Assembly (NCBI RefSeq): GCF_921293095.1
Contig: NC_060256.1
Span: forward strand, 87,823,851-87,887,850
DNA: 64,000 nt
Direction of reading: 5' to 3'
Source: Ischnura elegans
Taxonomy: Eukaryota; Arthropoda; Insecta; Odonata; Coenagrionidae
Each line of letters starts with the position of its first letter. The first letter of the stretch is position 1. The notes beneath the pieces are model-generated. The model had not been told where the DNA came from, ran no database searches, and saw only the letters and a program-made list of their open reading frames with translations. The position numbers and the translations under genes are program-made. Shown piece by piece: positions 48,343 to 59,832 of this stretch.

Positions 48343-48505
48343 TTAAGCCCCAGACTTCAAATAGGAGTACAGCCCTCTTTTAAACGACTGAAGTGATTGT
48401 GACGTCTTTATATTTGGCGGAAGAGAGTTCCAGAATCTAGACGCAGTTGGATGAAATACATAAATTGAATATCCATATTGGATAAAAGCGGAAGTAGTAA
48501 CCGAG
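48343..48505 (-). pseudogene. LINE ORF2 C-terminal relic (CR1/L2-like)
   Basis: The minus strand encodes YSIYVFHPTASRFWNSLPP, then KTSQSLQSFKRGLYSYL, then a stop at 48343-48345. RxWNSLPP with SxxSFK..L is the standard C-terminal motif of jockey/CR1/L2-group LINE proteins. The upstream part is replaced by the fold-back structure at 48511-48680. Confidence 0.7.
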
Positions 48506-48510
48506 ATTAA

Positions 48511-48680
48511 AAAACATGAAACTTTCCACGATTGTACACTTTTACTCCCAAATAAGGTTTCAATGTTACTACATCATCTTCAAGGTTCAAAATAGTTCGC
48601 GATACCTTGAAGATGTTGTAGTTACATCGGAACGTTGATCGGGAGTAAAGGTTTATAATCGTGGAAAATTGAAAGTGTTT
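48511..48680. mobile_element. Older fold-back structure carrying the hairpin module
   Basis: Imperfect inverted arms (about 48511-48586 and 48600-48680). The right arm includes CCTTGAAGATG, the GATGT/ACATC hairpin, GGAACGTTGATCGG and TAAAGG. More diverged than the other fold-backs; no TSD could be identified. Confidence 0.7.
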
Positions 48681-48689
48681 ATTTCAATA

Positions 48690-49200
48690 TGTAGAAATTC
48701 CACTCCATCACTCTTGGACCTTCGGCTTTTATTAGTATCCGAGAGATTAGCAACAGAATTACGAATAGCAGATCTATCATTAAAACTCAAAATTCTATTT
48801 TATAGGACCAACATACTTATTGGAAGAAAAACGAAAGTAAGAATTTCTAAAACAAAGGTAGAAAGCGTGATAACATGTGGAGTAGGGTTATGAGATGTTA
48901 AGGACATACACATAGATACGTTGTTGAAGAGATACATGATAAGGACCTGTGGAGGGAATAGAATTTATAACGTTACAAGTGATACAATAATGAAAATGAT
49001 GGAATTGGGAACATATGTAGTCGGCGAGGAATAAAGGAAGCAAATACTGTGGTTTGGCTATGCTAATAGGATGGATGACTTCTGGCCCAGAGAACCAGAC
49101 AACCAGAAAAACTGCAAAGAGGAAGAACAAAAAATAATTGGAAACATGGAATATAGAGAGCAATGGAAACAATAGGAATAGCATAATAGAGATGTATGTC
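48690..49200 (+). pseudogene. RTE-like LINE C-terminal relic
   Basis: Fragments in plus frames read RTKVRISKTKVESVITCG (normally a YKTLVESVLTYG-type motif), then ILWFGYANRMDD (normally LRWFGHVCRMDD), and a following WPREP/TWKHG block. Stops and frameshifts separate them. Order and spacing fit the post-RT region of RTE/jockey-type LINEs. It starts immediately beside the fold-back at 48511. Confidence 0.6.
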
Positions 49201-49629
49201 TGTGTATCAAGTGCTAAATATGTAGAACTGAGGAAATAGTGGGGAAAAAATATATTTCTTAACAGGGAATTATTACTCAGGGTCTATTTAATCTAACCTG
49301 AAACCATAGGTGCGCACTCACAAACGCCTTGAGAGTGCCTGCAAGCAACTTTTGCTCCATGTTTAAGCCACAGACCCACGGTGGGATTGGGCTGCCAAAG
49401 AAAGAATAAATTAACTCACTTTTAAGATAACGCATGAATCTAACTCGACCGCGGCCATATTTTTCTTATTACCACCAACTTAAACCCATGATATTAAGTT
49501 TTACGTCCTTGCTTTAGCGCTGGAATAGGTTTCTCCACTAGGAGTGGCTTCTTAGAAGCCCATATTCCCTCGCAAGGCCATCCTCAGCAGACCGCAAGAG
49601 CATCAAGGCAATTAAAGCAATTTTACGCT
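49201..49629. other. Unassigned spacer
   Basis: No supported gene; a GA/CT-like SINE body may lie at 49540-49620 but boundaries are unclear. Confidence 0.3.
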
Positions 49630-49820
49630 TTTTTTTTAACACGCGGCTGGTGATCGATTACCCGAGTTTGAAACCTTCGACTGACTTAAATTTTTGGAAT
49701 AATGACGTCGTTTTCTTCATCAAATTTTCTATGCTTTGGGCTGATTAGTAATCATCGATATTTTCGATTCCCAAGGCGATATAAAATGATGAATCTGACT
49801 TTGAAATTCAACACGACTCA
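49630..49820 (-). repeat. Dispersed repeat, copy 1 (pair with 51553-51765)
   Basis: Shares TTTTTTAACACG(C/T)GGC(T/C)GGTGATCGA, a GACG(T/A)CGTTTTCTTCATCAAA-like block, TTTCTATG(C/T)TTTG and GGCGAT(A/G)TA with the second copy. This looks like a SINE or MITE remnant. Confidence 0.6.
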
Positions 49821-50065
49821 TTAACCTGAACGAATCAATGTCCGATAAACTCATTCTTGACTTCGGTGGACCGGAACTTGTATGAATACATTAACCACAT
49901 TAGAACTCACCCTCTTAGTGATCTATGCGAAGGCTGATTCGGTTAGGCGAGGGTAGAGCTTACTCCAAACTAAACCTCAGTAGCGTGAACTTTACACATT
50001 CAAGGTAGGGGAGTCAGTTCCTTTCCCTGGACCACCTCAAGGATTTTTGTTGGGGGTGACCGAAG

Positions 50066-50142
50066 AAATTACCCGGTTTTCGAACCTGTGACGACTCGGT
50101 CGTCAGCCAAGTGCTCAACACACTAGTCCACCATGCTCCGCC
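50066..50142 (-). mobile_element. tRNA-derived SINE head
   Basis: The minus strand reads GGCGGAGCATGGTGGACTAG, then TTGAGCAC and CACAGGTTCGAAAACC. Box A and box B are correctly ordered and spaced. The body probably continues leftward into 49630-50065. It differs from the SINE at 11868. Confidence 0.6.
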
Positions 50143-50666
50143 AAATTAAAACAGGTTTTACTTTCTGTGAATGCATTTGCACAATTTGGGTAGTTACTCT
50201 GTCCATTTTTGTCTTCATTCACGCATTCAGACATTTAGGAATTAACTCGTGTAGGTATTCACAGGTGCGCCGTGTAATAATATTAGATTAAAACTGGAAA
50301 TTTTCCTAAATAAATCCATTCGCCTATTCCTTAACCTCTGAATGTCTGTCTGAATGTCTGACACCCTTTCTGCCCACAAGCTGCCCACACTTAACAATTT
50401 CATCAACAAGCTACTCAAAAACTTCAAATCCAGGCTCGGGGCAACCCAGAACACACACTTGACAAACATCTGGAATTAAAACCCAGCAATTCAAACAACA
50501 TTTAAACTGTCTCAACAAATTACTCATCTATAAGCCTTTTATATATCTTTCCTTCTTGTAAGTTTAGTAAGTAAATTACAATGGACTAACTAATTATATG
50601 TTTCAATGTATTTTTCTTGTTGCAAATTAAAAAAAAAAACAAAAACAAACAACAAAAAAATATATA

Positions 50667-50886
50667 CGGAACGGGGTGGCGGGGCGGAATGGGGTAAGCG
50701 ATTTTTTTAAGTGCTAAAAAAGGTATTCCACAAGCGGCAATAACTATATCTAATCCAGATTGGTGTTACTTATAAGTTAAGCAACACCAATCTGGACTAG
50801 TTATGGCTATTACCGCTATTTTCGCGCTTAAAAATCGCTTAGGTACCACTTTCCGCCCCGCCACCCCGTTCCGCCCCGGGTTCCCC
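50667..50886. mobile_element. 220-bp hairpin MITE with TATATA TSD
   Basis: A ~100-nt left arm (starting CGGAACGGGGTGGCGGGGCGG) and a right arm (ending CCGCCCCGCCACCCCGTTCCG) pair across a ~15-nt loop around 50768-50782. TATATA flanks it on both sides (50661-50666 and 50887-50892). An A-rich tract lies immediately left (50629-50660). It has no GAAAC module. Confidence 0.75.
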
Positions 50887-51099
50887 TATATATGTAATCA
50901 AATTCAAAAAAATAATCACAAATAAGCAATAATAAAAAAACAGATTAAAAAAAGAAGCAAAATTAAAAAAGAAAGAGAGATAGTTTAAAAATCCTGTCAT
51001 TGAAATAAGTACATAAAATTTTTCAAAACAATTATTAGTTTAAAGTTTCTGCTCACACAAACACAGCACTATACACACAACACTAGCAAAAGCGCACAA

Positions 51100-51360
51100 T
51101 AAATATTGTTACGGAGGATTCCGCGGTGAGTTAATTGGTGATTGTTTTTCGGGTTCATTCTGCGTTGACTCATATTTTGCGGACGACAGTTTAGGGCGCG
51201 TTCCAGCTCCCGTCTTCGTGTCCAAATGATTGGATTTCAGCTCTGCAGATCATTTGGACCCGAAGACGGGATTTGCTGGAACGCGCCCGAAACTGTCGTC
51301 CGCAAAATATGAGTCAACGCAGAATGAACCCGAAAAACAATCACCGCATTAAATATTGTT
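51100..51360. mobile_element. Young fold-back insertion with 11-bp TSD
   Basis: TAAATATTGTT at 51100-51110 and 51350-51360 flanks a 239-bp insert. Arms 51137-51230 and 51249-51345 differ by about two substitutions and a 3-bp indel. The right arm lies 4 bases from the TSD; 26 unique bases lie on the left. The right arm contains CCGAAGACGGG and CCCGAAACTGTCGTCCGC, a version of the shared module. Confidence 0.85.
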
Positions 51361-51552
51361 GACTGGTTGGTCATTGTGAACTTGTATTACCGGGACAGCT
51401 GTAACGCGACTGTGGCGCGTCACTTAAAGTGATGAGTAACCAGGTCCAGGTAACTCCTAGCAACCATGGACGTAGGATAATATCCACATCAAGAATCGTT
51501 AAAGGAATCAAGAAATTAGGAATGCAAAGTAACATTCGTAGTTCCGAAAATT

Positions 51553-51765
51553 TTTTAACACGTGGCCGGTGATCGACCAACGCGTTGGTAGTTGGAACCT
51601 AGCCGCAGACTTAACTTTTCCATGTGATGACGACATTTTCTTCATCAAATTTCTATGTTTTGTTCTGTTAAAGTAGTCAACGCTATTTATGGTTCCTATG
51701 GCGATGTACTATTAAAGTGATCACTCCGACATTCAAATTCTATCGTTGACTTTAGAATGACGTTC
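51553..51765 (-). repeat. Dispersed repeat, copy 2 (pair with 49630-49820)
   Basis: See 49630-49820. Same orientation, 1.9 kb apart. Confidence 0.6.
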
Positions 51766-51788
51766 ATCCGTGGATCCAAGAGCGAGGA

Positions 51789-51977
51789 TTAAAAATTAAT
51801 GAGAGCAAATACAAGGCGGTACATTTCTATCGTAGATCGTCCAACTATACCCATGTACATTTTGTGGATGTTGTAAACCTAAAGACGACAGGTGAAGTGA
51901 AATATCCGGGTGTTACGAAAACTTCGAACATATCGGGGAACAATCATAAGAAATATTTGAGGCAGAGCTCTGAATAA
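51789..51977 (+). pseudogene. LINE reverse transcriptase thumb-region relic
   Basis: Sixty-two open codons read LKINESKYKAVHFYRRSSN, then LKTTGEVKYPGVTKTSNIS and NNHKKYLRQ before a stop at 51975. This matches the region after the catalytic DD of CR1/jockey RTs (KCKVMHF..., VKYLGVT.., WNNHI). The usual Leu of KYLGV is Pro here. The catalytic domain itself is absent. Confidence 0.7.
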
Positions 51978-52046
51978 GTTACCATTCGTCAATTACCAAT
52001 AGTTCGATTCCCAGACAAGATAGTGTATTAGCGTTGTAACATAAAT

Positions 52047-52135
52047 CTACACAATACCTTGCAAGCCACCTCTAGGATTTGGCATGGGGTAATTAATCAC
52101 CAGCATGCAGCATACAAGATGATTCCCTCATGCAC
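52047..52135 (-). repeat. CR1-like LINE 3' end fragment (divergent family)
   Basis: CTACACAATACCTTGCAAGCC and the following ATTTGGCATGGGGTAATTAA echo the 3' end at 62536 (CTACATAATACCCCGCAAGCC ... GTGGCAGGGGGTGTTAGG) but with many differences. Confidence 0.45.
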
Positions 52136-53027
52136 ACCACACGGTAATAAATATGTTAATATTCTCGTTTTAACCTAAGAGAAAACTGGATGATTTTCGA
52201 CGTAGTATTACCACAGCAAAGTGTTTCAAATAGATCTCCATATACAATCCAATTCATTTATTGCACCCGTTCCCCGTCACTATTTTAAGGATGAATAATA
52301 AGGCGGTTGAATAGGATTGGTATGAGAATAATGCACCCCTTCTGTGACAGCCCCTGCGATGCGGCGACCCTGAGGCACGACATCTGGCGTCCAAGGAACG
52401 AACGAAAGAGGGCATCGGCCTACTTATATTCCCCCTCCTCTCACGCCCTCTTTTCGTGCGATGTTTCTATCAGTGTGTGCATCTCCCTCTCCCCTTACAC
52501 AAGAGAAATACCGCACATTGTCTGTCTGCGAGACCACCCATAACACACCCCTCCCAATTTTTTTCCACCCCAGGCGTAAAGTGCCGCTTTGTCAGTCCCT
52601 CCCCATTGTCATAATTTCCGAGGGGGGGTTGGGGTTGTAAAAGGCCACTGTTTCAACCCCCTGGCCCCGCATTGCTTTGTGGTCTCGAGGAGGCGACTTA
52701 GTCGTAGGGGGGAAGTAAGAGATGCATGATGTAGCCAATGTTTCCGGGCTGAATCGTTATCGAGGCATGCTGCTGTGGAGTATGGGTGGAGACTGGTGGC
52801 ATATGCTTAGCGTAAATGAGGATCACAATGCATCCCCCCTCCTCACACATCCCAACACGAATTTATCGCTTGGCTGAGGAATTTTTTCCGGGGGTCGGAA
52901 GTGTATGGTTACTGCCGGATATCCAAGGAAAAACATTCGGGACCTCAAAGCACATAATAAGTCAACATTCGTGAGATTATTACACGCAGCTCTCCATTCT
53001 GCTCTCCTTTCCGCTAACCTTTACATC
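52136..53027. other. Spacer including a GC-rich stretch
   Basis: 52300-52880 is GC-rich with pyrimidine tracts; one 78-codon open frame (52307-52543) shows no recognisable domain. Confidence 0.3.
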
Positions 53028-53504
53028 ACGGGTGTACCTAGCGGGTGGCAGGAGGGGGCGGCTGCCCCCCCTAGAAGCGAAAATAAATTTAGTTCAAATC
53101 GAAATTTTTTATCAAATTATCTTTTGAAAAAAATTATATTTATATACGGCATTAAGACAAGGAGCATATAAGTAAAAATAATTATTTATCCAAGTAAATA
53201 ATAATAATAAAAAGTAATCAATTGCTAAAATTCACTAACTCTTGGTTTACTTTGTGGTATTCCATTATAAGTTTTCCCTGGATTCAATTAGCACCTGAAG
53301 ATGATGATAATTTATTGAAACCCGGGTCGCGCTCTGATAAAAATAAGTGGTATAAGTAATTGTGTATATCCAGGAAAAACTTATAATCAATTACTGTCAT
53401 TATTTACTTAATATTTTGGTTTCATCCATCTTTTCTGTGCTAAAATGTTACATTATGAACGACCACGGCTTGCCCCCCCCCCTATTTTTGATCCTAGGTA
53501 CGCC
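53028..53504. mobile_element. hAT-like MITE, TSD 6/8
   Basis: Left GGGTGTACCTAGCGGG pairs with the inverted right GATCCTAGGTACGCCATTG. Flanks CTTTACAT and CTTTTCAA match at 6 of 8 positions. Related to 36818-37128. A stem structure with the hairpin module is embedded (53264-53387). Confidence 0.65.
53264..53387 (+). other. Stem with box-hairpin-GAAAC module (locus h)
   Basis: Short inverted arms ATTATAAGTTTTCCCTGGAT (53264-53283) and its near complement (53368-53387) enclose CTGAAGA (53295-53301) and GAAACCCGGGTCGCG (from 53317). It probably inserted into the hAT MITE. Confidence 0.6.
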
Positions 53505-53559
53505 ATTGCTTTTCAAAGCGACATATTTCTTCCCTTTGACATCCTTCATAACCTGTCCT

Positions 53560-54170
53560 ATGGGCCGGGGCCGGGGTCGTCCTTTGCCCTTCTTCCCTTC
53601 CAACTGTCCTTCTACGATTGTCTCCATAAGGCCATCATATCTAATGTTGTGGCCGACTTAGGCTGCACCGTCTTCTCCATAAGGTCTTTAGAAGAATTCT
53701 CTTTATTTCCACTCTTTCCAGCACTTCCTCATTTTTAATCGGCCAATCCATTCAACCCTCATCACTCTTCGATAGCATCTCATTTTGAATACTCTGACTC
53801 TTGACTTCTCTGCACTTGCCAACGTCCTAGCCTCACTTACATAGAAAAACGTTCTCCTTATGTGGCACCTGATGGATTTTTCCTTACCTCTATATTTGTA
53901 TTTACAGCTGTAGGTAGATTCTTCCTTTCGTAGAAAGCCCTCTAAGCCTGTGCTATTCTACTTACGATATCTTTCTTGCTCCGTCCATCGCTAGTTAATC
54001 GGCTTCCTAGGTAACGAAATTCCTTCACCTGCTCAATCTTTTGTTTATCTAGTTTAACATTAGTCCCATTCTCCTCTTCTATGCTGCAAACTCAAAAGCT
54101 TAGTTTTCTATTTCTTGATTTTCAGCTGATATCTGGCCATTTTTAATGCTAGTCCCAGAATCCTCTTTTT
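53560..54170 (-). pseudogene. RTE/jockey-type LINE C-terminal relic
   Basis: Read on the minus strand with frameshifts: KIEQVKEFRYLGSRLTSDGR, then KKDIVSRIAQA and RAFYERKNL, a KMRCYRRVMRVEWIGR-type block, then NEEVLERV and RYDGLMETIVEGQLEG, ending KGKGRPR. This is the ordered region C-terminal to the RT of arthropod endonuclease-reverse transcriptases. At least four stops or frameshifts are present, and no catalytic domain remains. Confidence 0.8.
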
Positions 54171-54374
54171 TGTTACTCACTTATATCTATGTTTTCATTT
54201 TGCTGATTTTCAGGTAATGTCTGCCATTATCTAGTCCATATTAATTAAAGTCTTCTGAAAATAATTATCTGTCTCGAACATGGTTACTATAACGCCGGGA
54301 GTGTGCTTCACCCGTAGCTGAGTCAAAAGTTTCTTTACCCTCACCTATCTATACCAACCGTAAGGTTGAATCAT

Positions 54375-54394
54375 AGAGAGAGAGAGAGAGAGAG
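54375..54394. repeat. (AG)10 microsatellite
   Basis: Uninterrupted AG dinucleotide run. Confidence 0.95.
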
Positions 54395-54560
54395 TAAATT
54401 TTCGCCTGATTACCACATAAACCGCATGGAAACTCGTGAACTGTGAAATTGTATTCTATAAATGGTCATACTACTTCAAATACTTAAACTCTAACCTTGA
54501 TTAGAACTGGTGACATTAGAGCTCTAAGTCATCGTCATTATCAACGGTCATCCATACGGA

Positions 54561-55222
54561 AATAGGATGGTTTCCTATACAATTTTTACTGTCTAAATCG
54601 AAATATTATTAATCCTGGAGTACGTATTTCACGCTTTTAGATTTTTAAATGACGATATCTATTTTTTGCATTAAACGAAAAGTGAAAATTCTTAAGCGCG
54701 TGAAACGCGACGGCTTAGGATGAATACCGGGGAAAGCTCGTGTGACTTCATTCTGGTTCCAGCTGTCGCCGTGTGAGGTGACATTGGGGCGAGGCTTTGA
54801 GCACTGATACGACGCAGGATGCTAGCAGGTAAGAGAGTACCCTGCTAGCAGGTAGCGCTTGGCTTAAATAAGGATTATTAATACCTTATCAAACGAAGGA
54901 AACTTTCCGAACTTACGTAATTTTAATGGGTGATCATTAAGAAAAGTTTCCTGAGCTCTGTGCCTCATGCATGCATTGGTAATCCCAGACGATGTAAAAC
55001 TCCTAGCTACTCCTATAGAAACTAGGTCCCTGTGACGTCACGTGGAGTGGTTTCGCATGGTTGTCAATCTCCTTTTTCATATGCGGTTAAAATTGACCGT
55101 TGCCATTCGTCTAAACCGGGATTTCTAAAACCAAATAATTTGTATATTATGAATACACTAATGGTGGGTAAGGAATCGCAATCAATGCCTTTCGTTTTCT
55201 TTATGAAGGAAACTACCCTATT
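54561..55222 (-). mobile_element. AATAGGG-TIR family, copy 8 (full length)
   Basis: Termini AATAGGATGGTTTCC and AACTACCCTATT. GTGACGTCACG near 55032. The second box reads GTGACTTCA and is degraded. Confidence 0.95.
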
Positions 55223-56578
55223 GGTTAGACGCAGCTCTCAGCTAAACTCTCCTCTCAGTTAGTCTTATAACTCAAATGAACTTCTGTTTAACATCCCTTA
55301 TCACTATATCTATGTATCTATCTCTCTGTCCTTCAACAATCGTTTTCATCAGACTGCCGTGTAACATGATGTGGACGGTTAAGTTTTCTCCGTCTTAAGA
55401 AATAAATGATAACCATCGTTCTTGCGGCAGATTTGAAATACATCACGAGCAATTAAATACTATATGGCATACACCGCTCATTTATCAATATTTTCACCCG
55501 GAGTTTATTTGAAGCAATAATATCTTCAATCACATATTACACCTCATATAAGGAGGATACGTCAAAGCATGCGACATCTTTTCCTAGCCCTATATCACTT
55601 GCACCCAATGCATAGTTCATATTTCTAACTTCTACAAAAAAAAATAATTTCTCGTTGATAAAATGCCAATATATGAATGGAAAAAAAACACTTCAAAGGA
55701 GGAATACATTTGGTAAAAAAAGAGGAGGCTCAAAATTTTGATTTCTCTTTGCAATATTTTAAACTGCCTTCACACCCTTTTACGGTTCGTATTAATCGTC
55801 AAAAGGGGCCTTATCTCCATTCAGGCATTCAAAGCCAATGAGCAATATTCGCCCGCTGCTGGTCAGAGCCACTGAATAGTTGATGTCGATACGACCCGCA
55901 TATCACGCGGCGGAATGTCGACTCTTGTGATTTGTTCTTCAAAGGACCTTTGAAAAAAAAGCAGCGAATGATCCATTACAGCCAAAACGAAAAAAAATGC
56001 AACCGCCAAGTTCTGTAAATGAAATAAATAACTATTAACCCGTTGAGGGCCAACCGATTATCTATGTATATTGCTGTAAGTACCGAGGTATTCCTGCTGA
56101 CTTTGCAGTAAGTTAGGAAAAAAATAGGTCTCAAATAAACTAAAGGTATATATATTCAAGAACTTAAGGAAATATTAATTATATGTGGTTTTACCTTTTT
56201 AATGTATTATATGACGAATTTTTGATAATATGACTTAATTTTTATGAATTTAAGAAAAGAGTTAATGTTGAAATAAATTGAATATTGACCAATGAATGAT
56301 TAATGAACTATCAGCATCTGAGAGTGACATTGTCGAACTTTTTACAAGACAGACAGGAGAAGCGCGATAGGGCTTCCCGACAATCTAAGGGTTACACATT
56401 TATATACATACGTGATTACTTGACTGCCCTAATAATTGGAAAATAGTAACTGTTCAATACTGCAAAATCGTCTTTCACTGTTTCATTCCAAACAACTCCA
56501 TGATATTTCCATTAAAGTACTCAAAATACTCAAATAATACTCAAAAATGTCTTTCAAAACTGCTCACTATATGCGTGT
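55223..56578. other. Unassigned spacer
   Basis: A stretch at 55320-55380 weakly resembles the LINE at 53560. The rest shows nothing that can be supported. Confidence 0.35.
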
Positions 56579-57244
56579 AATAGGATGGTTTCCTGTTATA
56601 TTTTTATTGCCTAAATCGAAAGAATATTATTCATGGAGTTCGCATTTAACGCTTTTAGATTTTTTAATGACAATATCTATTTTTCGCGATAAAATTAAAA
56701 GTGAAAATTTTCAAGCGCGCGAAAACGCGACGGCTATGTATGAATGATGGGAAAAGCCCGTGTGACGTCATTCTGGTTCCTGCTGCCGCCGAGTGAGATG
56801 ACCTTGGGGCGAGGCTTTGAGTGCTGATGGAATGCAGGCTGGTAGCCTGTAGCATAGTACCCTGCTAGCTGGTAGCGCTTGGCTTAAATAAGGATTATTA
56901 ATACCTTATCAAACGCAGGAAACTTTCCTACGATAGGCAGTTTTAATAGGTGATTATTAAGGAGTATTTCCCTGAGCTCTGTGCCTCATGCATGCAATGG
57001 TAATCTCAGACGATGTAAAACTCCTATCCACTCGTATAGAAACGAGGTCCCTGTGACGTCACGTGGAGTGGCATCGCATGGGCGCCAATCTGGCCTTTTT
57101 CAAATGCTAATAATGACCATTGCCATTCGTCTAAACTGGGATTTCTAAAACCAAATAATTTACATATATAATAATACACTATTAGTGGGTAACGAATCGC
57201 AATCAATGCCTTTCGTTTTCTTTGGTGAAGGAATCTACCCTATT
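56579..57244 (-). mobile_element. AATAGGG-TIR family, copy 9 (full length)
   Basis: At 666 bp, termini AATAGGATGGTTTCC and TCTACCCTATT. GTGACGTCACG near 57054 and GTGACGTCATTCTGG near 56761. Reverse orientation. Confidence 0.95.
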
Positions 57245-57480
57245 CTATTTTGTAATACGTATGTTCATGCTGACTGTCCGCATTTTCTTTAATTGCATAA
57301 TGATTCATAAAAAGCTCCGAGGAATAAATTTCGTGTACGAATTGTTGGCAAACTGAGGTATTTTATCAACAGACCTACACCTCAAGCAGAAGTTTGTTAA
57401 TTAATCATTCTCTTTTCCCCTGAAAACGCCCGGCGGAATCCTGGCGAAACTTTTGTCCCCCTATGACTAACACCGCGGCG

Positions 57481-57718
57481 AAAAACCCCAATGATGGAGA
57501 TGGTATTTGGAGGAAGCGACCGACAGAGGAGGTCATTTGCGCCATGAGGGAAGGGTAGGTAAGGAAGGGTGGAGAGACACCCCGCGTCGGCATTAGCCTG
57601 TTCTTAACGAAAGGCGCCAAGGGGACCACGGCTTAACGTCCCATCCGACGGACGGAGTGTTGCGCTTGAAATGTCCTCCACCCAACACTCAAGCAGGGAT
57701 CGGGCAGTCTCGGTAACA
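57481..57718 (-). mobile_element. tRNA-SINE body, head truncated
   Basis: Closely matches the inner SINE (12060-12300): GCGACCGACAG, GGTCATTTGCGCCATGAGGG, GGCTTAACGTCCCATCCGAC and GGAGTGTTGCGCTTGAAATG. It stops before box B, so the tRNA-like promoter is missing. Confidence 0.85.
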
Positions 57719-58715
57719 TAAGACCTTGCAAGCAAACTAAACATCAACACACAAGTAATCTCTCGTCAATTTCATTAACTTCAAATTTCAAATTTTAAGT
57801 CTATTTGTTAAAAAGTGTGATTGGATATATTTTGCTTGCAAAACTAATTTTTGAAACTTGACCATCTTTTTATTTATTCAACCTACCATCTATTCATGTA
57901 ATAAGCCTTAATAATGGGAAACAAATTCCCTAAACTCATGAAAAAAATTTTCTTTAATTAATGACATAAACCTTAATAGTTCATGTTAAAATTGAAGTTA
58001 TGTACCAAATCATATTTACCTGCCGTTTTCCGCAAAAGATTTTTCGAGTCGCGAGTACCCCTTTTTCTGTTTTTCCCCAACCACAAGGATGAGCCTTTGT
58101 GTTTATAAGCACGGTACTCACGAGTTGATCCCTGCTGGATGGAGAGCTGGAGAGATTCCAGAAACGTAAGAACACCCAAGAGAGAACCTGCAGTGGAAAT
58201 GGCGGAGGTAGCAAATCTCTCCACAGATATCACGAGGACACACGCTAGAGTATGAGTGGCCATTCAACGGATGCAACAGAGATATGAGTGCCTACGACAA
58301 AGAGAGAAAATCGCCAGGAATCGAGTGAAAGCACTTTAAAAAGAATGTAAAAAACATATAAAGCCTTTCATCCAAATAGCTACCATAAATTCTTGCAGTG
58401 AACTTATAGGGTAATGACTACAAAAGAAAAGTAATCTTGCTCTACATGTTCTCTTCCAACGTTTTGAGGTCCGACACGTTCCTTGTTATCAGAAAATGGA
58501 GTACCAAATCTTTCTTCAATTATGTGATAACTTAAAGTTAAATATATGAATTTCAAAAAAACAATAATTTTTCGAAAGCGTAATTTCTTTCATTCATCAC
58601 GAATAGAGAACATAAAGTAATAGCGTAAGCGTGGCAGCGGAATAACTCGTTACGACTGAATGAAAAATTGATCCTTATCGGGTCGATAATTCACTCAATT
58701 CAGCGATAATACTCT
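57719..58715. other. Unassigned spacer
   Basis: Overlapping minus-strand open frames at 57973-58263 lack a recognisable domain. Confidence 0.35.
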
Positions 58716-58851
58716 GAATCCCTTTTTTTCTTTTTTATATCCTTTTTATAGTTTTTTTTTATAGTTTATATTTGTTAAAGCTGCAGATTTTATGTTTTGT
58801 ATTCAATGTAAAGGCCATTTTGGCTGTTTTTGAATAATTTAATTAATAAAT
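58716..58851 (+). repeat. Retrotransposon 3' end repeat, copy B
   Basis: Near-identical to 10903-11045, including GTTAAAGCTGCAGATTTTATG and the TTTGAATAATTTAAT tail. Confidence 0.7.
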
Positions 58852-58866
58852 GATTGGGCTCTTAGG

Positions 58867-59243
58867 CAGGCCCGGAACTAATGGCCCCCTCTGACTCGAG
58901 CCCCGGGCGGCAGATTTTGGATGGGAATCTAAATTCGAAAAGTTTGTTCAAAAAAGTTGTTTTTGAACAAAATTTTGTTCAAAATGTTCTAATTTTTCTT
59001 CAATTCATCTAATTCCATTTTTCTAATTAAATAGTAAAACAATACTTATTAATTTATAAACAAATAAACAATGAATTTAATATAGTATATGGTGTAACAT
59101 TTCAACTGTCGCATCTAAAAAAAAATAGGTTACGTATGCATTATAGTTTAGAGGTGGGGGGAGGTGTGGTTGGGGGCATTAGGGAGAAGAGGTTGGCAAT
59201 CTGATCTTTACCGCCCCTGACTAAAACCTAGTTCGAGCCCCGC
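58867..59243. mobile_element. Possible degenerate hAT MITE
   Basis: Left CAGGCCCGGAACTA and inverted right CTAGTTCGAGCCCCG are similar, with GC-rich ends around an AT core, but no TSD was found. Confidence 0.35.
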
Positions 59244-59832
59244 TATACATTTTATCAAATTCTTTGATTTGTAAATGATATTCACTAACCGCTATCACCT
59301 GCATAGCGAAAGAGAGGAAGACAAAGGACATGAAAACACGAATAGAATGATGAAAGGAACAACGGACGATTGGATTGAGAATGGATTGAGAGATCACTTG
59401 ATCAGACGCATTGAGAGACGGAACGCGATGAGCGGTTGAGAGCGTGCTCCACGAATGGTGCGGTTGTGGGTGGCGGACGGTCGGACATTCTGACAGAGAT
59501 TAAACAAGCGAATGCTCAAACCAATTCCACTGGAAACGACCAATTGGGAGGAGGGAGGAGGCAGGTGGATGGACGGATGGATCAAGAGAGACACAAGAGC
59601 AATGCGAGAGTGGCTTTTGAGCGATGGCTTCATTACCCACGGACCATATCCGCGGAGTAGTAGTGGGGAGCGAACGGACGGTTGGAGATGTGGTTTTCGA
59701 CGAATCGAAAGCGGCCTAGCAGTGATGGAAGCATCGCTATGGAGAGGGTTGCTATGCGCTGAGGCTTCCACGAGAATATCCGGGATCCCTCGCATATTCC
59801 CGCATGATATACGGGAATCTACCCTCCCACTC
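59244..59832. other. Unassigned spacer
   Basis: Overlapping open frames (59394-59795 minus, 59512-59874 plus) without domain support. Confidence 0.3.

Noticed and set aside
6546..57244. CRISPR-like or satellite array from the regularly recurring TIR copies
   Set aside because: Copies are ~665 bp, irregularly spaced and in both orientations, as expected of transposons.
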